DNA of 64,000 nt. Origin: Ralstonia pickettii. Its GTDB lineage: Bacteria > Pseudomonadota > Gammaproteobacteria > Burkholderiales > Burkholderiaceae. Made by a program: the position numbers and the translations under genes. The notes under the pieces were generated by a model. The model did not search any database. It was not told the origin of the DNA and worked only from the letters and a program-made list of their open reading frames with translations. Each line of letters opens with the position of its first letter. The stretch's first letter is position 1. Of the stretch, positions 43,486 to 52,869 are shown piece after piece. The DNA lies in assembly GCF_000607165.1 (NCBI RefSeq), contig NZ_JFZG01000009.1:28943-92942 (forward strand), given 5' to 3'.

Positions 43486-43626
43486 TTACAACGAAGCGCC
43501 GCCGTACTCGCCTGCCAGAAATGCTCCATACAGCGCGCACGCACGGCGCATGTCGGTCCAATGCATGCGGCGATCGCCCCTCGGCTGAGTGCCGCAGTTT
43601 TCGGCGCGTGTGTCGATCTCAAACAT
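43486..43626 (-). CDS. Possible small protein in the 434-bp gap before the MFS gene
   Basis: The gap 43471-43904 has no clear large gene. One frame on the minus strand gives a compact 46-residue product from ATG 43626 (MFEIDTRAENCGTQPRG..., ending LYGAFLAGEYGGASL), with charged and aromatic residues in a plausible order. It has no good ribosome site or known domain. The rest of the gap holds only weak, scattered structure. Confidence 0.3.
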   Translation of the reverse strand: MFEIDTRAENCGTQPRGDRRMHWTDMRRACALYGAFLAGEYGGASL

Positions 43627-43904
43627 TCGATTTCGACAGTGTGAGGGCCGGGTTTTGAGGCCGGTGCATGTGGTGCTGCTGCGATTGGTCAACAAACTCT
43701 GAGACGCTTGATTCGCTCCCGATACCGGCTTGTCCAGTGTCTTTGGACGTTGAGCAGCGGTACCCCGACAGCGCCAGAGAATTGATACTTTGCGCCTGCA
43801 GTGGCGGCGTGTAAGGTATCGATTGGTTTCGGATACAGCGACCACAGCAAGACTTCTCGCGCGAGCTGAATCGAGAACAACAATACGGATGGCGCCTTCC
43901 ACCC

Positions 43905-45194
43905 ATGACACGCGATTTGCGCGCCGCACACGCTAACTCCCACCGCGAGATGCTCAAGGTCGTCATTGCGACGTCGCTGGTCACCTGTCTTGAGCTGTTC
44001 GACTTCACGGTGTTCAGCTACTTCGCTGTGATGATCGGAGACCAGTTCTTTCCGGCCACCGATCCGATGACGTCGCTGTTGCTGGCAGTCGGTACCTTTG
44101 GCGTCGGCTTCTTCATGCGACCGCTCGGTGCCATGGTGATCGGCGCTTACGCCGACCGGGTCAGCCGCCGAGCCGCCATGACGATCACCATCTGGCTGAC
44201 TGCCATCGGGACGGCCGCGATTGCCGTATGTCCGCCGTTTGCAGTGATTGGCGTGGCGGCACCGTTCATCATCATCGTCGGGCGGTTGCTGCAAGGCTTT
44301 GCCGCCGGCGGTGAAGTGGGGACGGCCGTGACGTTCGCGATGGAAGCTGCACCACCATCACGAAGCGGGATTCTGGTCAGTTGGCAATACGCCAGTCAGG
44401 CTGCGGCCGCGTTGCTTGGCGCGTTGCTCGGCACACTGCTCACGAGCACGATGTCGCCGGCAAGCCTGACGCAGTGGGGTTGGCGCATCCCTTTTCTGAT
44501 CGGGTTGTCGATCGTGCCCGCTGGTCTGTACCTGCGTCGTCGGCTTGTCGATAGCCCCGTTCCTGCCGCCTCCAATCGCGGCACTGCCATACCGTTTGTC
44601 GAACTGTGCCGGGAGCACGGCGGCACGCTGGCGCTGGCCACATTGGCGAAAATCTGGAGCACGGTACCGGTCTACGCGGTCATTACGTATATGCCGAGCT
44701 ACGTGACGCGGGTGTTGCACATGCCCCCCATCATCGGGTTCATGTCGTCGACGTTATCTACGTTGCTGTTGGTGGTGGTGTCGCCGCTGTCGGGCCTGCT
44801 GGCAGACCGGTTACCACGCCGCAAGCCAATGGTGCTCATCACATCGGGCACGACGGCGGTCCTGGCGTACTCGGTCTTCGCGATGATGACGCATGCACAG
44901 AGCCCGCGGGCCGTCCTGCTCGGCTCTGCGGTGATCAGCGTCTTGCTGGCGCTTGGCACCAGCATCGGCGCGTTGCTTGTTCTTGAGGCGTTTCCGGCGC
45001 GGGTGCGTGCCAGCGGCTTTGCGATTTCGCATGCCCTGGGCGTCACGCTGTTTGGCGGCACCGCGCAATTCATCATCACCGGGCTGATCAAGTGGACGGG
45101 TGACCCGGTATCCGCTGCCTGGTATGTGGCGCCCGCATGCCTGGTGAGCTTCGTTGCCGTGCTCGCGTTCAAGGAGCGCCGCGCTGCGGCCTGA
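43905..45194 (+). CDS. MFS transporter, metabolite:H+ symporter (MHS) type
   Basis: A 429-residue inner-membrane protein with about 12 hydrophobic helices. LELFDFTVFSYFAVMIGDQFF and FFMRPLGAMVIGAYADRVSRR (loop 2-3 motif) and GRLLQGFAAGGEVG mark the MHS branch of sugar/carboxylate symporters (ProP, citrate and ketoglutarate carriers). The substrate is unknown. It converges on the AraC-family gene, 9 bp apart. Confidence 0.9.
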   Translation: MTRDLRAAHANSHREMLKVVIATSLVTCLELFDFTVFSYFAVMIGDQFFPATDPMTSLLLAVGTFGVGFFMRPLGAMVIGAYADRVSRRAAMTITIWLTAIGTAAIAVCPPFAVIGVAAPFIIIVGRLLQGFAAGGEVGTAVTFAMEAAPPSRSGILVSWQYASQAAAALLGALLGTLLTSTMSPASLTQWGWRIPFLIGLSIVPAGLYLRRRLVDSPVPAASNRGTAIPFVELCREHGGTLALATLAKIWSTVPVYAVITYMPSYVTRVLHMPPIIGFMSSTLSTLLLVVVSPLSGLLADRLPRRKPMVLITSGTTAVLAYSVFAMMTHAQSPRAVLLGSAVISVLLALGTSIGALLVLEAFPARVRASGFAISHALGVTLFGGTAQFIITGLIKWTGDPVSAAWYVAPACLVSFVAVLAFKERRAAA

Positions 45195-45203
45195 AACCGC
45201 TGC

Positions 45204-46265
45204 TTATGTACTGATTGCAGTCGGCTCGTTGCGCGAAACCTTTGGCCGCGCGTAAGACGTTTTGCCGGACAGCGCCCGGAAGTCTTGCGGTGCCATGTCG
45301 TATGCACGACGGAACGCGCGCGTGAAATCGGACGAACTCTTGAAGCCAAGCCCGAACGCGATGTCTGTCACGGTCAGGTAGGGGTGCCGGACCAGTTCGC
45401 TTGCCGCCTCGCGCAGACGCAGGTGGCGGATGTAGGCACCCAGGCCGCCCTCGTGCTGAAACAGGCGATACAACGTCTGGCGAGGCAGTTGTAGCGCCTG
45501 CAGCACGCTCTCTGGAGAAAGGTCTTCCTGACGCAGATGGGCTTGAATGTAGCGCCGCACGCGACCGAACATGGCAGCGCGCGCTGCCGCGCGCGCATTG
45601 CCGCTCAGTTGGGCTTGCTTGCCGAATGCAGAGACCATGAGTTGCGTGCTCGTGCGAATGGCATTGCCCGCCGCGTGTGCGCTCATGTCTGCAATGTTCT
45701 GACTGAGTGCGATCACGTTCTCGAAGATCAGTTGCGTGAGCGGCGTCGTGTTCGCGATCACGCGGCCGTGGATGGCTTCGGGGTCGGGAAAGATCTCTCC
45801 GACCAGTGCGCCCGGCACAAAGATGGTGGCGACCCGGCAAGCGCTGCGCTGCATGCGCACAGGCTGGCCCATGTGCAGTGTGAGGATGCTGCCAGCCGTC
45901 GGCATGTTGCCGCGCGACGAAGACGAACGCACGGCGACATCAGTGACACCGCCTTCCAGAAATACGTGGAACGCGTAGTCGCGGATCGGGTCGGTCGAGA
46001 TGCGCGCGAGCGAACGGTCCAGCACCATCGCATCGGACCGGCAATCGGTGAACACCAGATCGTCGACCTTGTAGCGATCGATGGCAGCGTGAAACGGCCT
46101 CTCAAGATCGGCGCGCGACGGGAGGACGTCGATGACGTGGCCGACCCGCTCTCGCCACGCCAGCAGCGGCTGCTGATGCGTTTGCGTCCGCACGTCGAAG
46201 TGGCTGTGAACGATGGAAGATTCACCCGGCGGGCGAACGTCAGGCGTGAGCGTGCACTGTTCCAT
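45204..46265 (-). CDS. AraC-family transcriptional regulator, tandem copy 1
   Basis: A 353-residue AraC-family regulator. The N-terminal part is a ligand-binding cupin-like domain (RYKVDDLVFTDCRS, RDYAFHVFLEGGV). The C-terminal double helix-turn-helix has LSPESVLQALQLPRQTLYRL and DIAFGLGFKSSSDFTRAFRR. It closely matches the neighbouring copy at 46447-47556 along the whole length. The ATG at 46265 (MEQCTLTPD) is aligned with a matching ATG in the upstream repeat of copy 2. Confidence 0.9.
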   Translation of the reverse strand: MEQCTLTPDVRPPGESSIVHSHFDVRTQTHQQPLLAWRERVGHVIDVLPSRADLERPFHAAIDRYKVDDLVFTDCRSDAMVLDRSLARISTDPIRDYAFHVFLEGGVTDVAVRSSSSRGNMPTAGSILTLHMGQPVRMQRSACRVATIFVPGALVGEIFPDPEAIHGRVIANTTPLTQLIFENVIALSQNIADMSAHAAGNAIRTSTQLMVSAFGKQAQLSGNARAAARAAMFGRVRRYIQAHLRQEDLSPESVLQALQLPRQTLYRLFQHEGGLGAYIRHLRLREAASELVRHPYLTVTDIAFGLGFKSSSDFTRAFRRAYDMAPQDFRALSGKTSYARPKVSRNEPTAIST

Positions 46266-46410
46266 GCAAGAGAGTTCCGCCCCGTGAGAATTTTGTGGTG
46301 CTGCTTTTATGTACGGCTTTTTATGGTTGGGACTGTATCGAAGAAACCGCGCGCAGCGCGGCGCCCCCCACCAAAGGGTGAGGCTCAGGACCAACACCTT
46401 GGGCGCAAAG
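46222..46410. repeat. Direct repeat copy A (upstream DNA of AraC copy 1)
   Basis: About 185 bases closely resemble 47566-47750, including the start-codon region and the AT-rich control segment (GTGGTGCTGCTTTTATGTAC..., then GGGACTGTATCGAA and AAAGGGTGAGGC). The match is imperfect, with scattered substitutions and small indels. The repeat shows that a block carrying regulator and promoter was duplicated in tandem. Confidence 0.85.
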
Positions 46411-46446
46411 TGACCTTGCAGGCGTTTTATGGCACTGACGATGCTT

Positions 46447-47556
46447 CTATATGAAGCGCGTTTGTTGTGTGTGATCGCGCCGGAGCAACGGTGCGTATTC
46501 GTGCAATTCGCGCGGCGCGATGTCGAACGCGCGACGGAATGCACGCGTAAAGCTCGACGCATCGTTGAACCCCAATCCCGAGGCAACGTCCTGTATGCCC
46601 CGGTGCGGCAGGCGCACCAACTCGTCGGCCGCCATCCGCAGCCTGCGATTGCGGATATACGCGGCCAGGCCGCCTTCATGCTCGAAGAGTCGATAGACGC
46701 TGGCGCGTGAGAAATGCAGCGATGCCAACACGCTTTCAGGCGACAGATTCGGATCACGCAGATGCATTTCCACATGCCGCCGCACCTTGCCATAGACGGC
46801 AGCGCGTACCGCCGCGCGGGCGTTGCCGGCAAAGCCCGCCTGCTGGGCGAAGGCCGCAAGGATCAGCTCCACCGCCGTGAGAAAAGACTGATGCGCTTCT
46901 TCCTTATTCAGCCCAACGATTTGCCGCCTGAGCGCGATGACATGCTCGATCAGCAGGCGCGTCAGCGGGGTGGCGGCGTGAATCCAGCGGCCATGTAGCG
47001 ACGCCGCATCAGGAAACAACTGTTCCACCAGCGCGCGCGGCACAAAAAGAAGAAGGAGCCGGCCCTCAAAGCTTCGGATGGTGCAGGGCTGATCCATGTC
47101 CAGTGCGAGGATGCTTGGCACGCCCGGAACGGGCTGCGTTTCAGTGCGCGGCTTGTTGCCCAGAAACTGCGACGGCGGCCCTTCAAGAAAGATGCTGAAC
47201 GTGACATCGCGAACGCTCTCGGTCGAGACCCGACCCAACGATCGCACGGCCAGATTTGGCGCGGTGAGAAAGTCGATGAGGCTCAGGTTGTCGATCGTGT
47301 AGCGGGACAGTGATGCATCAAACGTATCCTCGGCTTGCTTGCCCGGAGGCCGTATGTCGTAGACCGGGCTCATCCGCTCCTGCCAGGCCAGAAAGCTTTT
47401 TCGTGCGTCGCCTTGAACGCTGAAATCGCTGTGCACGATGCCGGGCGCGAGCGTCGGTTGCCCGGGCAACAACAGGCGGCTGAGTAGTGGCGCAGTGTGG
47501 AGCGCATCGTCGTTCAATGCAGTGCGCATCGCGGAGTCTCGAAATCGGCCCACCAT
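46447..47556 (-). CDS. AraC-family transcriptional regulator, tandem copy 2
   Basis: A 369-residue paralogue of the adjacent regulator. Shared motifs include LSRYTIDNLSLIDFLTAP, VTFSIFLEGP, LSPESVLASLHFSRASVYRL, EHEGGLAAYIRNRRLR and VASGLGFNDASSFTRAFRRA. The start is uncertain: ATG at 47556 or at 47529 (MRTALNDD). The first codons differ from copy 1 because the ancestral start region is now in another frame (see the 31-codon frame at 47514-47609). Confidence 0.88.
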   Translation of the reverse strand: MVGRFRDSAMRTALNDDALHTAPLLSRLLLPGQPTLAPGIVHSDFSVQGDARKSFLAWQERMSPVYDIRPPGKQAEDTFDASLSRYTIDNLSLIDFLTAPNLAVRSLGRVSTESVRDVTFSIFLEGPPSQFLGNKPRTETQPVPGVPSILALDMDQPCTIRSFEGRLLLLFVPRALVEQLFPDAASLHGRWIHAATPLTRLLIEHVIALRRQIVGLNKEEAHQSFLTAVELILAAFAQQAGFAGNARAAVRAAVYGKVRRHVEMHLRDPNLSPESVLASLHFSRASVYRLFEHEGGLAAYIRNRRLRMAADELVRLPHRGIQDVASGLGFNDASSFTRAFRRAFDIAPRELHEYAPLLRRDHTQQTRFI

Positions 47557-47609
47557 GGCGGCGCGTCACACGGCAGGCGAACGTCAGCCGTGAGCGGGCA
47601 GTGTTTCAT
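47514..47609 (-). other. Relict start region / upstream ORF of AraC copy 2
   Basis: A 31-codon frame, MKHCPLTADVRLPC..., begins at the ATG that corresponds to the start of copy 1 (MEQCTLTPDVRPPG...), so its first codons are homologous. It then ends at TGA 47516-47514, overlapping the beginning of copy 2 in another frame. It is either a frameshift scar or a functional upstream ORF. Confidence 0.6.
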
Positions 47610-47750
47610 GCAAGAGCGTCCCCGTCCCGTGAGTATTTTATGGTGCTGCTTTTATGTACCGCTTTTTATCGCTGGGACTGTATCGAATAAATCGCGTGCG
47701 ACGCGGCGCTCCCCCACAAAGGGTGAGGCACGGGACCAACACTCCGCAGT
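47566..47750. repeat. Direct repeat copy B (upstream DNA of AraC copy 2)
   Basis: This matches 46222-46410. Conserved blocks include TGGTGCTGCTTTTATGTAC, GCTTTTTAT, GGGACTGTATCGAA and CAAAGGGTGAGGC. Copy B ends 13 bp before the glycosyltransferase gene. Confidence 0.85.
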
Positions 47751-47762
47751 GCTTGGCGGCAC

Positions 47763-48944
47763 CTAACGGCGCTGCACCAGCGCATCCTCCATCAATCCGG
47801 TCACCTCTTCCAAGGTGCGATCGCGCGGCAAGTTGTGGTAGCGCACCGCAATGGTGCGTGCTGCGTCACGGTATTTTGGATTGCCCAACAGATCGTGGAG
47901 CACCGCGCGGAATCCGGTCTCCACATACGCTGGCAGGATGCCAAGGCCGGCGCCCATGGCGGCCACGCGCTCGGTGACCATCAGTTGCTCGATGTGCTGC
48001 GGGAGCAGCAGCATCGGCGCACCGGCCAGCAAGCAGTTCAATGCCGTGCCGTGGCCCGCGTGGGTGATGGCCAGCGTGCAGCCGGCAAGCAAGGGGAGCA
48101 GCCGTACGGGCTGCCGATAGAGCCGCAGGCCGCGGTGGCGGTTTGCCGTCTCCCAGCTGAGGTCGGGGATGACCGCAATCACTTCGGCGCCGGAGGCTTC
48201 CAGCGCTGTCAGCACGGTATCGAGCCAGGGCTGCACTTGCAGATACACGAAGACGTGCGGCTTGTCGGGTTGCTGCCATTGCACGCGTTCGCCCGTGTCC
48301 GGCTCGGGTATCGGGCCGAGAAAGGTGGTGCCAGGCGGCCGCAACAGGGCGTAGTGGTCCAGCTCCGGTAGCGTCAACAGCCGGGTGTGGTCAGCAGTGA
48401 GTAACGTCGTGAGCGGTTGTGGCAAATCGAACAACGCTTGGATGTTGCGCTCCACCGCAGCCTGCGTTTGCGCGCGCGCTTCAGCGTTGCTCGCTTCCCA
48501 GGGGCGGAAACACGGTGCCGGAGAGAGCGTGGGCGGGATGGTAAAGCCAGTGCCGACCTGGACAGTGCCGATGCCTGCGCGCTTGGCGGCCAGGAGCGCA
48601 AGCGGCGCGTGGTCGATCACGACCAGATCCGGTTGGAGCATGGCATACAGGTGCTGCCAGGCTTGCACCATGCCCCCCAGCAGATCGGGCTGCGTGGCGC
48701 CATGGGTGGCGAGAATGTCGGCGTAGGTCGCAATCTCGCGGCCCAGCGTTGTGACGTTCGTCGGCGTTGGGCAGGCAAACCAGCGAATGCCGTGAGGCGC
48801 CAGATAGCGCTGGGCCGAGGCCATCGATTTCAGCCCGAACACCACCTCGTGGCCACGCGCTTGTAGCGCCAGGGCAATCGGCAGCAGGCGCCACAAATGC
48901 CCGTGGTTCTCACCCAACTCCCACGCAAAAATGATCCGGCTCAT
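47763..48944 (-). CDS. UGT/MGT-like glycosyltransferase (GT1 family)
   Basis: A 393-residue GT-B glycosyltransferase. It begins SRIIFAWELGENHGHLWRLL, the acceptor domain with the usual catalytic-His-type HGH segment. The C-terminal nucleotide-sugar site is CTLAITHAGHGTALNCLLAG followed by APMLLLPQHIEQLMVTERVA, the UGT signature. ATG 48944 is chosen. It is divergent from the autotransporter operon, separated by a 505-bp region. Donor and acceptor are unknown; a link to the surface operon is a guess. Confidence 0.87.
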   Translation of the reverse strand: MSRIIFAWELGENHGHLWRLLPIALALQARGHEVVFGLKSMASAQRYLAPHGIRWFACPTPTNVTTLGREIATYADILATHGATQPDLLGGMVQAWQHLYAMLQPDLVVIDHAPLALLAAKRAGIGTVQVGTGFTIPPTLSPAPCFRPWEASNAEARAQTQAAVERNIQALFDLPQPLTTLLTADHTRLLTLPELDHYALLRPPGTTFLGPIPEPDTGERVQWQQPDKPHVFVYLQVQPWLDTVLTALEASGAEVIAVIPDLSWETANRHRGLRLYRQPVRLLPLLAGCTLAITHAGHGTALNCLLAGAPMLLLPQHIEQLMVTERVAAMGAGLGILPAYVETGFRAVLHDLLGNPKYRDAARTIAVRYHNLPRDRTLEEVTGLMEDALVQRR

Positions 48945-49449
48945 GCACGGTCTCGGTGCGTGATGGTGCGCGTTGGCGTCGCGGGAGTGCGTGGGTGCAT
49001 GCAAAGGGTTCCGGGCGATGGCGCTCGGATCTTATCGATATTTCCACGCCGCGCGGAACTTTTCAAAAACTGAGACGCACGGTCAAGACTGGCCCAAAAA
49101 AAATCGTCACTATCGGGTCCGACACACATGTGTCAGCAGTCCGGGGGGAGTCGGTAGCGGCTCAGGGCTGTCGGTCAAACGCTCGCGTGCGGCATCCGGT
49201 GCCGCGTCAGAACAGAGCCAGCCGGCAGGTTTGCCTGATCCAAGAACGTGGCTTGCAGAGGCGCGCAGAACATAACAGCGCCATTTGCCGGAACGTACCG
49301 GATTGCGAAACGGGGAAGTCGTTCGACGCAAGCAAACCGCACAGTGTTGAGGCTCGGGGGAAACCGACAGGCAGACCTTGAGCCTCAACACCTGTGGCGG
49401 GGCGCCGCTCGAATTGGCCGTTCAACCGCCTATCTCAGGTACGAAAACA
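48945..49449. other. Divergent control region between glycosyltransferase and autotransporter genes
   Basis: No credible gene is seen here. The region is less GC-biased than the flanks. It has an A-tract (CCCAAAAAAAATCG near 49096) and a 14-base palindrome GACACA-CA-TGTGTC at 49121-49134. The autotransporter could be extended upstream to a TTG at 49378, but the signal peptide begins at 49450. Confidence 0.5.
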
Positions 49450-52400
49450 ATGGCTCAACGCAATCAGTTTCCTAAACAGAGCACCTTGACGCTGGCAATC
49501 GCGGCAGCGCTCTCCAGCATGGTCCCGGCCATCGCTGCGGCCGATACGACCGTCAGCACTGCGCTCACCACCTCGCAGTTCTGGGGCGCCGGCAACTACA
49601 CGGTAACCAGCAGCGGCAGCGTTTCGAGCGCTGGCACTGCGCTGGGGACCGATGGCACGCTCGGCACGCTCAGCAACAGCGGCTCGATCGTCGGGAGCAA
49701 TGCCGGAATTTCCTCTTACGGTGGCTCGATCGATACGTTGAACAACGCGGCCGGCGGCGTTATCGGTGCGATCGGCCAGGCGGGTGGCAACGGCAAGGCC
49801 GGCGGAATCATAATGCCGCCTCCCATGCCGCCAATGCCGGGGCCCGGCGGGGCAGGGAGTGGGGGCGAAAACGCGTTTGGCCTGGCGGCAAGCAACATCA
49901 CGACGCTGAACAACAACGGCACGATCATGGGCGTCGGCGGTAACGGCGGCGCCGGCGGTTCTGGCGTGCCCGGCGGTGTAGGCGGCGCTGGCGGTAGCGG
50001 CACGGGCCTGATCAACAGCGCGCTGATCACGACGCTGAACAACGGTGGCACCATCCTTGGCCAGGGTGGCAACGGTGGCGCTGGCGGCACGGGCGCTGCC
50101 GGCGGCGGCGGCGGCAACGGCTTCGGCATTCAGAACCAAGGGACCATCGTCTCGCTCAGCAACACCGGCATCATCGGCGGAACCGGCGGCACCAACGGAA
50201 CCGGCACCAATGGCGCGGGTACGGGTAGCGGCTTAGGCATTTCCAACAGCGGTGCGATCACCACGCTGAACAACGCTGCGAGCGGCATTATCCAAGGTGG
50301 TGTGAACGGCATCCTCAACGGTGCCGCGATCGGTACGTTGACGAACAGCGGCACCATCAGTGGTACCAGTGCCAACTCCGTTGGCGTCGCAAACTACGGC
50401 GGTACGATCATCGGGTTGACCAACAACGCGAGCGGCCTCATTAGCGGTGGCATCGAAGGTATCAACAATTTCGGCACGATCCAGACGCTGAGCAACAGCG
50501 GCACCATTCTTGGTCTCCCCTCGGGCACTGGTCCCCAGAATGCCGGCGTTTTCAACGGGGGCTCGATCGGTTCGCTCACCAATAGCGGCAGCATCAGTGG
50601 TGGCGGTGTCGGCGTCAGCAACGAAGGAACGATCAACTCGCTGACCAACAGCGGTGTGATCAGCGGTCGCGCCCCAGGCCTCTACAACACACGCACGATC
50701 GGCGCGCTGGTCAACCGCGGAACGATCAGCGGTGGCACAGTGGGCACCATGCCCTTTGTCGCCGGCATTCTCAACGGCGGGACGATCGGCGCGCTGGACA
50801 ACAGCGGCACCATCACCGGCGCTGGCAATGCCATCAACAACGCCGGGTCGATCGGCCCGATCACCAACTCAGGCGTGATTGCCGGCAATATCACGAACGG
50901 GAGCCCTCAAGATCTGAACATCAATGGTGGAACGGGCACGACATTCGGCACCCTGACCGGCTTTGGCGGAACGATCGGTAGCATCGTCAGCCCCAGCGCG
51001 GGCGTCGTATTCGGCTCGGGCAACCTGGTGCTGAATGACAACATCGGTGTCGTGCTCCCCTCTCCCATCAACCCGGCCAGCGTTCGCACGGCCCGTGCCG
51101 CCTCCACCGGTTCGGTGGCGGTGAGCAACACGGGCGCGGTCCTGCAAGTCAACAACCCGATCACCATTACCGGCACCTACAGCCAGAGTGCGGCCGGTAC
51201 GCTGCAGATTGGCGTGAACACTGGTGCGGTGACCAACGGCTCGCTCACCGGCGACAGTGGCTACGGTCGACTGGTGGTTTCGGGTGCAGTGAATCTTGCC
51301 GCGGGTTCGGCCGTTTCGTTTGCGCAGGTCAATCCGTATCCGTTTGCCGCGGGTCAGCGTTATGTGATCGTCGATGCGTCCAGCACCGGCACCAACTACA
51401 ACGAAGGCACGCTGCGGTATGGGATTCGCGGCTACAACAGTGTCCTGACAGGCACCAACGTTACAGCCAACGGCCGCAGCGATCTGGTGGTGACCGTGGT
51501 CAGCGCAGATCTGATCCCGACCACGAGCCCCACGCCGGCACCTGCGCCGGCACCTGCTCCGGCTCCCGCGCCTGCACCGGTCCCCAGCCTGGCGACTGTG
51601 CCGAACGCCCAAGCGGCGCTCACGGGTCTGTCGCAGTACACGGGCATCAGCGATCCGGGTCTGCTGAACCTGTACAACGCCTCGATGGCGCTGAACCTGG
51701 GCAGCAGCGACGCCGCCAACCACGCCGGCAAGCAACTGAACCCGGTGTCGCAGGGGTCGACGGCCCAGGCCGCACTGGCACCGACGCTGGATGTGCTCAA
51801 CATCATCTCCACGCATGCCGACAGCATGCGCCTTGCCCAGTCCGGTGGCCTGAGCGGTGTTTCGACCGGTGAAGCGGCTCCGGCATGGGGCGTGTGGGGC
51901 CAGGCATTTGGCGGCCACGCACACCAGGGCCAGCGTGATCAGGTGGACGGCTACAGCGCCAACTTCGGCGGCTTGCTGTTCGGCGTCGATCACGCGGTCA
52001 GCGACGCATGGCGTGCGGGCGGTGTGTTCAGCTACAGCAACGCCAAGATCAGCAACACGGGCGACACCGATGGCAACTCGACGCGTGTGAATTCGTTCGG
52101 CCTGATGGGCTACGCCAGCTACACGGGCAGCCCGTGGTATGCAAACTTGTCGGCGGGTGCCGTGCAGCAGCACTACGACACCACCCGCGCCGTCAACTTT
52201 GCAGGCTTCTCGGGCAACGCCAATGGCAGCTTCAGCGGCACGCAGTACGTGGCGCGAGCAGAAGCCGGTTACCCGTTCGCCACGGCTGTTGCCACGGTTA
52301 CGCCGCTGGCAAGCCTGACGTATGGTTACCTGCGCCAGAACGGCTACACCGAATCGGGGGGCAATGGCGCGGCGCTATCGGTGGGCGCGTCGCACACGAC

Positions 52401-52725
52401 GTCGGTTACCAGCGACCTTGGCGTGAAGTTCTCGCGCGAGCTCGCAACCTCGTACGGCACGCTCGTGCCGGAACTGCAGGTCGCATGGCGCCATGAGTAC
52501 AACAACACGCGCACTCAGACGCAGGCCAGCTTTGCGGCAGACCCGACGGGCCAGACCAGCTTCACGTCGTTGGGTGCCAGCCCAGTGACGGATTCGGCTG
52601 TGCTCTCTGCCGGTGTCAAGTTGCTGCGTGCGAACAACCTGAGCATCAGCGCGCGCTACTCGCTGCAAGTGGGTAGCGGGTACGTGTCGCATGCCGGCAG
52701 CCTGCAACTGCGTCAGTTGTTCTAA
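49450..52725 (+). CDS. Autotransporter (type Va) with Gly/Asn-rich repeat passenger
   Basis: A 1091-residue surface protein. Residues 1-32 are a signal peptide (LTLAIAAALSSMVPAIAAA). The passenger (about 33-690) is built from imperfect repeats around NSGTI/SITTLNNxGTIxG, with Gly-rich inserts (GGNGGAGGSGVPGGVGGAGG), fitting a beta-helix. A Pro-Ala linker at about 695-713 (PAPAPAPAPAPAPVP) leads to the beta-barrel (about 810-1091; WGVWGQAFGGHAHQGQRD) ending with Phe (LRQLF), as outer-membrane barrels require. There is no serine-protease triad. It probably acts as an adhesin. It lies just upstream of a sulfotransferase operon. Confidence 0.92.
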   Translation: MAQRNQFPKQSTLTLAIAAALSSMVPAIAAADTTVSTALTTSQFWGAGNYTVTSSGSVSSAGTALGTDGTLGTLSNSGSIVGSNAGISSYGGSIDTLNNAAGGVIGAIGQAGGNGKAGGIIMPPPMPPMPGPGGAGSGGENAFGLAASNITTLNNNGTIMGVGGNGGAGGSGVPGGVGGAGGSGTGLINSALITTLNNGGTILGQGGNGGAGGTGAAGGGGGNGFGIQNQGTIVSLSNTGIIGGTGGTNGTGTNGAGTGSGLGISNSGAITTLNNAASGIIQGGVNGILNGAAIGTLTNSGTISGTSANSVGVANYGGTIIGLTNNASGLISGGIEGINNFGTIQTLSNSGTILGLPSGTGPQNAGVFNGGSIGSLTNSGSISGGGVGVSNEGTINSLTNSGVISGRAPGLYNTRTIGALVNRGTISGGTVGTMPFVAGILNGGTIGALDNSGTITGAGNAINNAGSIGPITNSGVIAGNITNGSPQDLNINGGTGTTFGTLTGFGGTIGSIVSPSAGVVFGSGNLVLNDNIGVVLPSPINPASVRTARAASTGSVAVSNTGAVLQVNNPITITGTYSQSAAGTLQIGVNTGAVTNGSLTGDSGYGRLVVSGAVNLAAGSAVSFAQVNPYPFAAGQRYVIVDASSTGTNYNEGTLRYGIRGYNSVLTGTNVTANGRSDLVVTVVSADLIPTTSPTPAPAPAPAPAPAPAPVPSLATVPNAQAALTGLSQYTGISDPGLLNLYNASMALNLGSSDAANHAGKQLNPVSQGSTAQAALAPTLDVLNIISTHADSMRLAQSGGLSGVSTGEAAPAWGVWGQAFGGHAHQGQRDQVDGYSANFGGLLFGVDHAVSDAWRAGGVFSYSNAKISNTGDTDGNSTRVNSFGLMGYASYTGSPWYANLSAGAVQQHYDTTRAVNFAGFSGNANGSFSGTQYVARAEAGYPFATAVATVTPLASLTYGYLRQNGYTESGGNGAALSVGASHTTSVTSDLGVKFSRELATSYGTLVPELQVAWRHEYNNTRTQTQASFAADPTGQTSFTSLGASPVTDSAVLSAGVKLLRANNLSISARYSLQVGSGYVSHAGSLQLRQLF

Positions 52726-52748
52726 CGACTTGAAGTGATACGCCAATG

Positions 52749-52785
52749 GCGCGCCTCCCGAAAGGGAGAGCGCGCTCATTGCTTT
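52749..52785 (+). terminator. Terminator after the autotransporter
   Basis: A strong stem pairs GCGCGCCTCCC with GGGAG-A-GCGCGC around a GAAA tetraloop, with one bulged A. It is followed by TCATTGCTTT. It lies 23 bases after the stop codon. Confidence 0.75.
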
Positions 52786-52869
52786 ATGGGGTGGTAGACG
52801 CGTCCCCCATCAAACAATGAGCACCCGGTTGCATCAACGCTCTCGCTCGGTGGGCGCGGACTCTTTCCG

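Noticed and set aside
46222..47750. The pair of direct repeats as ends of an insertion sequence or transposon
   Set aside because: No transposase lies between them; the content is an AraC regulator homologous to its neighbour, so tandem duplication explains them better.
50869..52173. 434-codon minus-strand frame opposite the autotransporter
   Set aside because: It is a shadow of the repetitive passenger codons; composition is Arg/Gly/His-rich and lacks a ribosome site.
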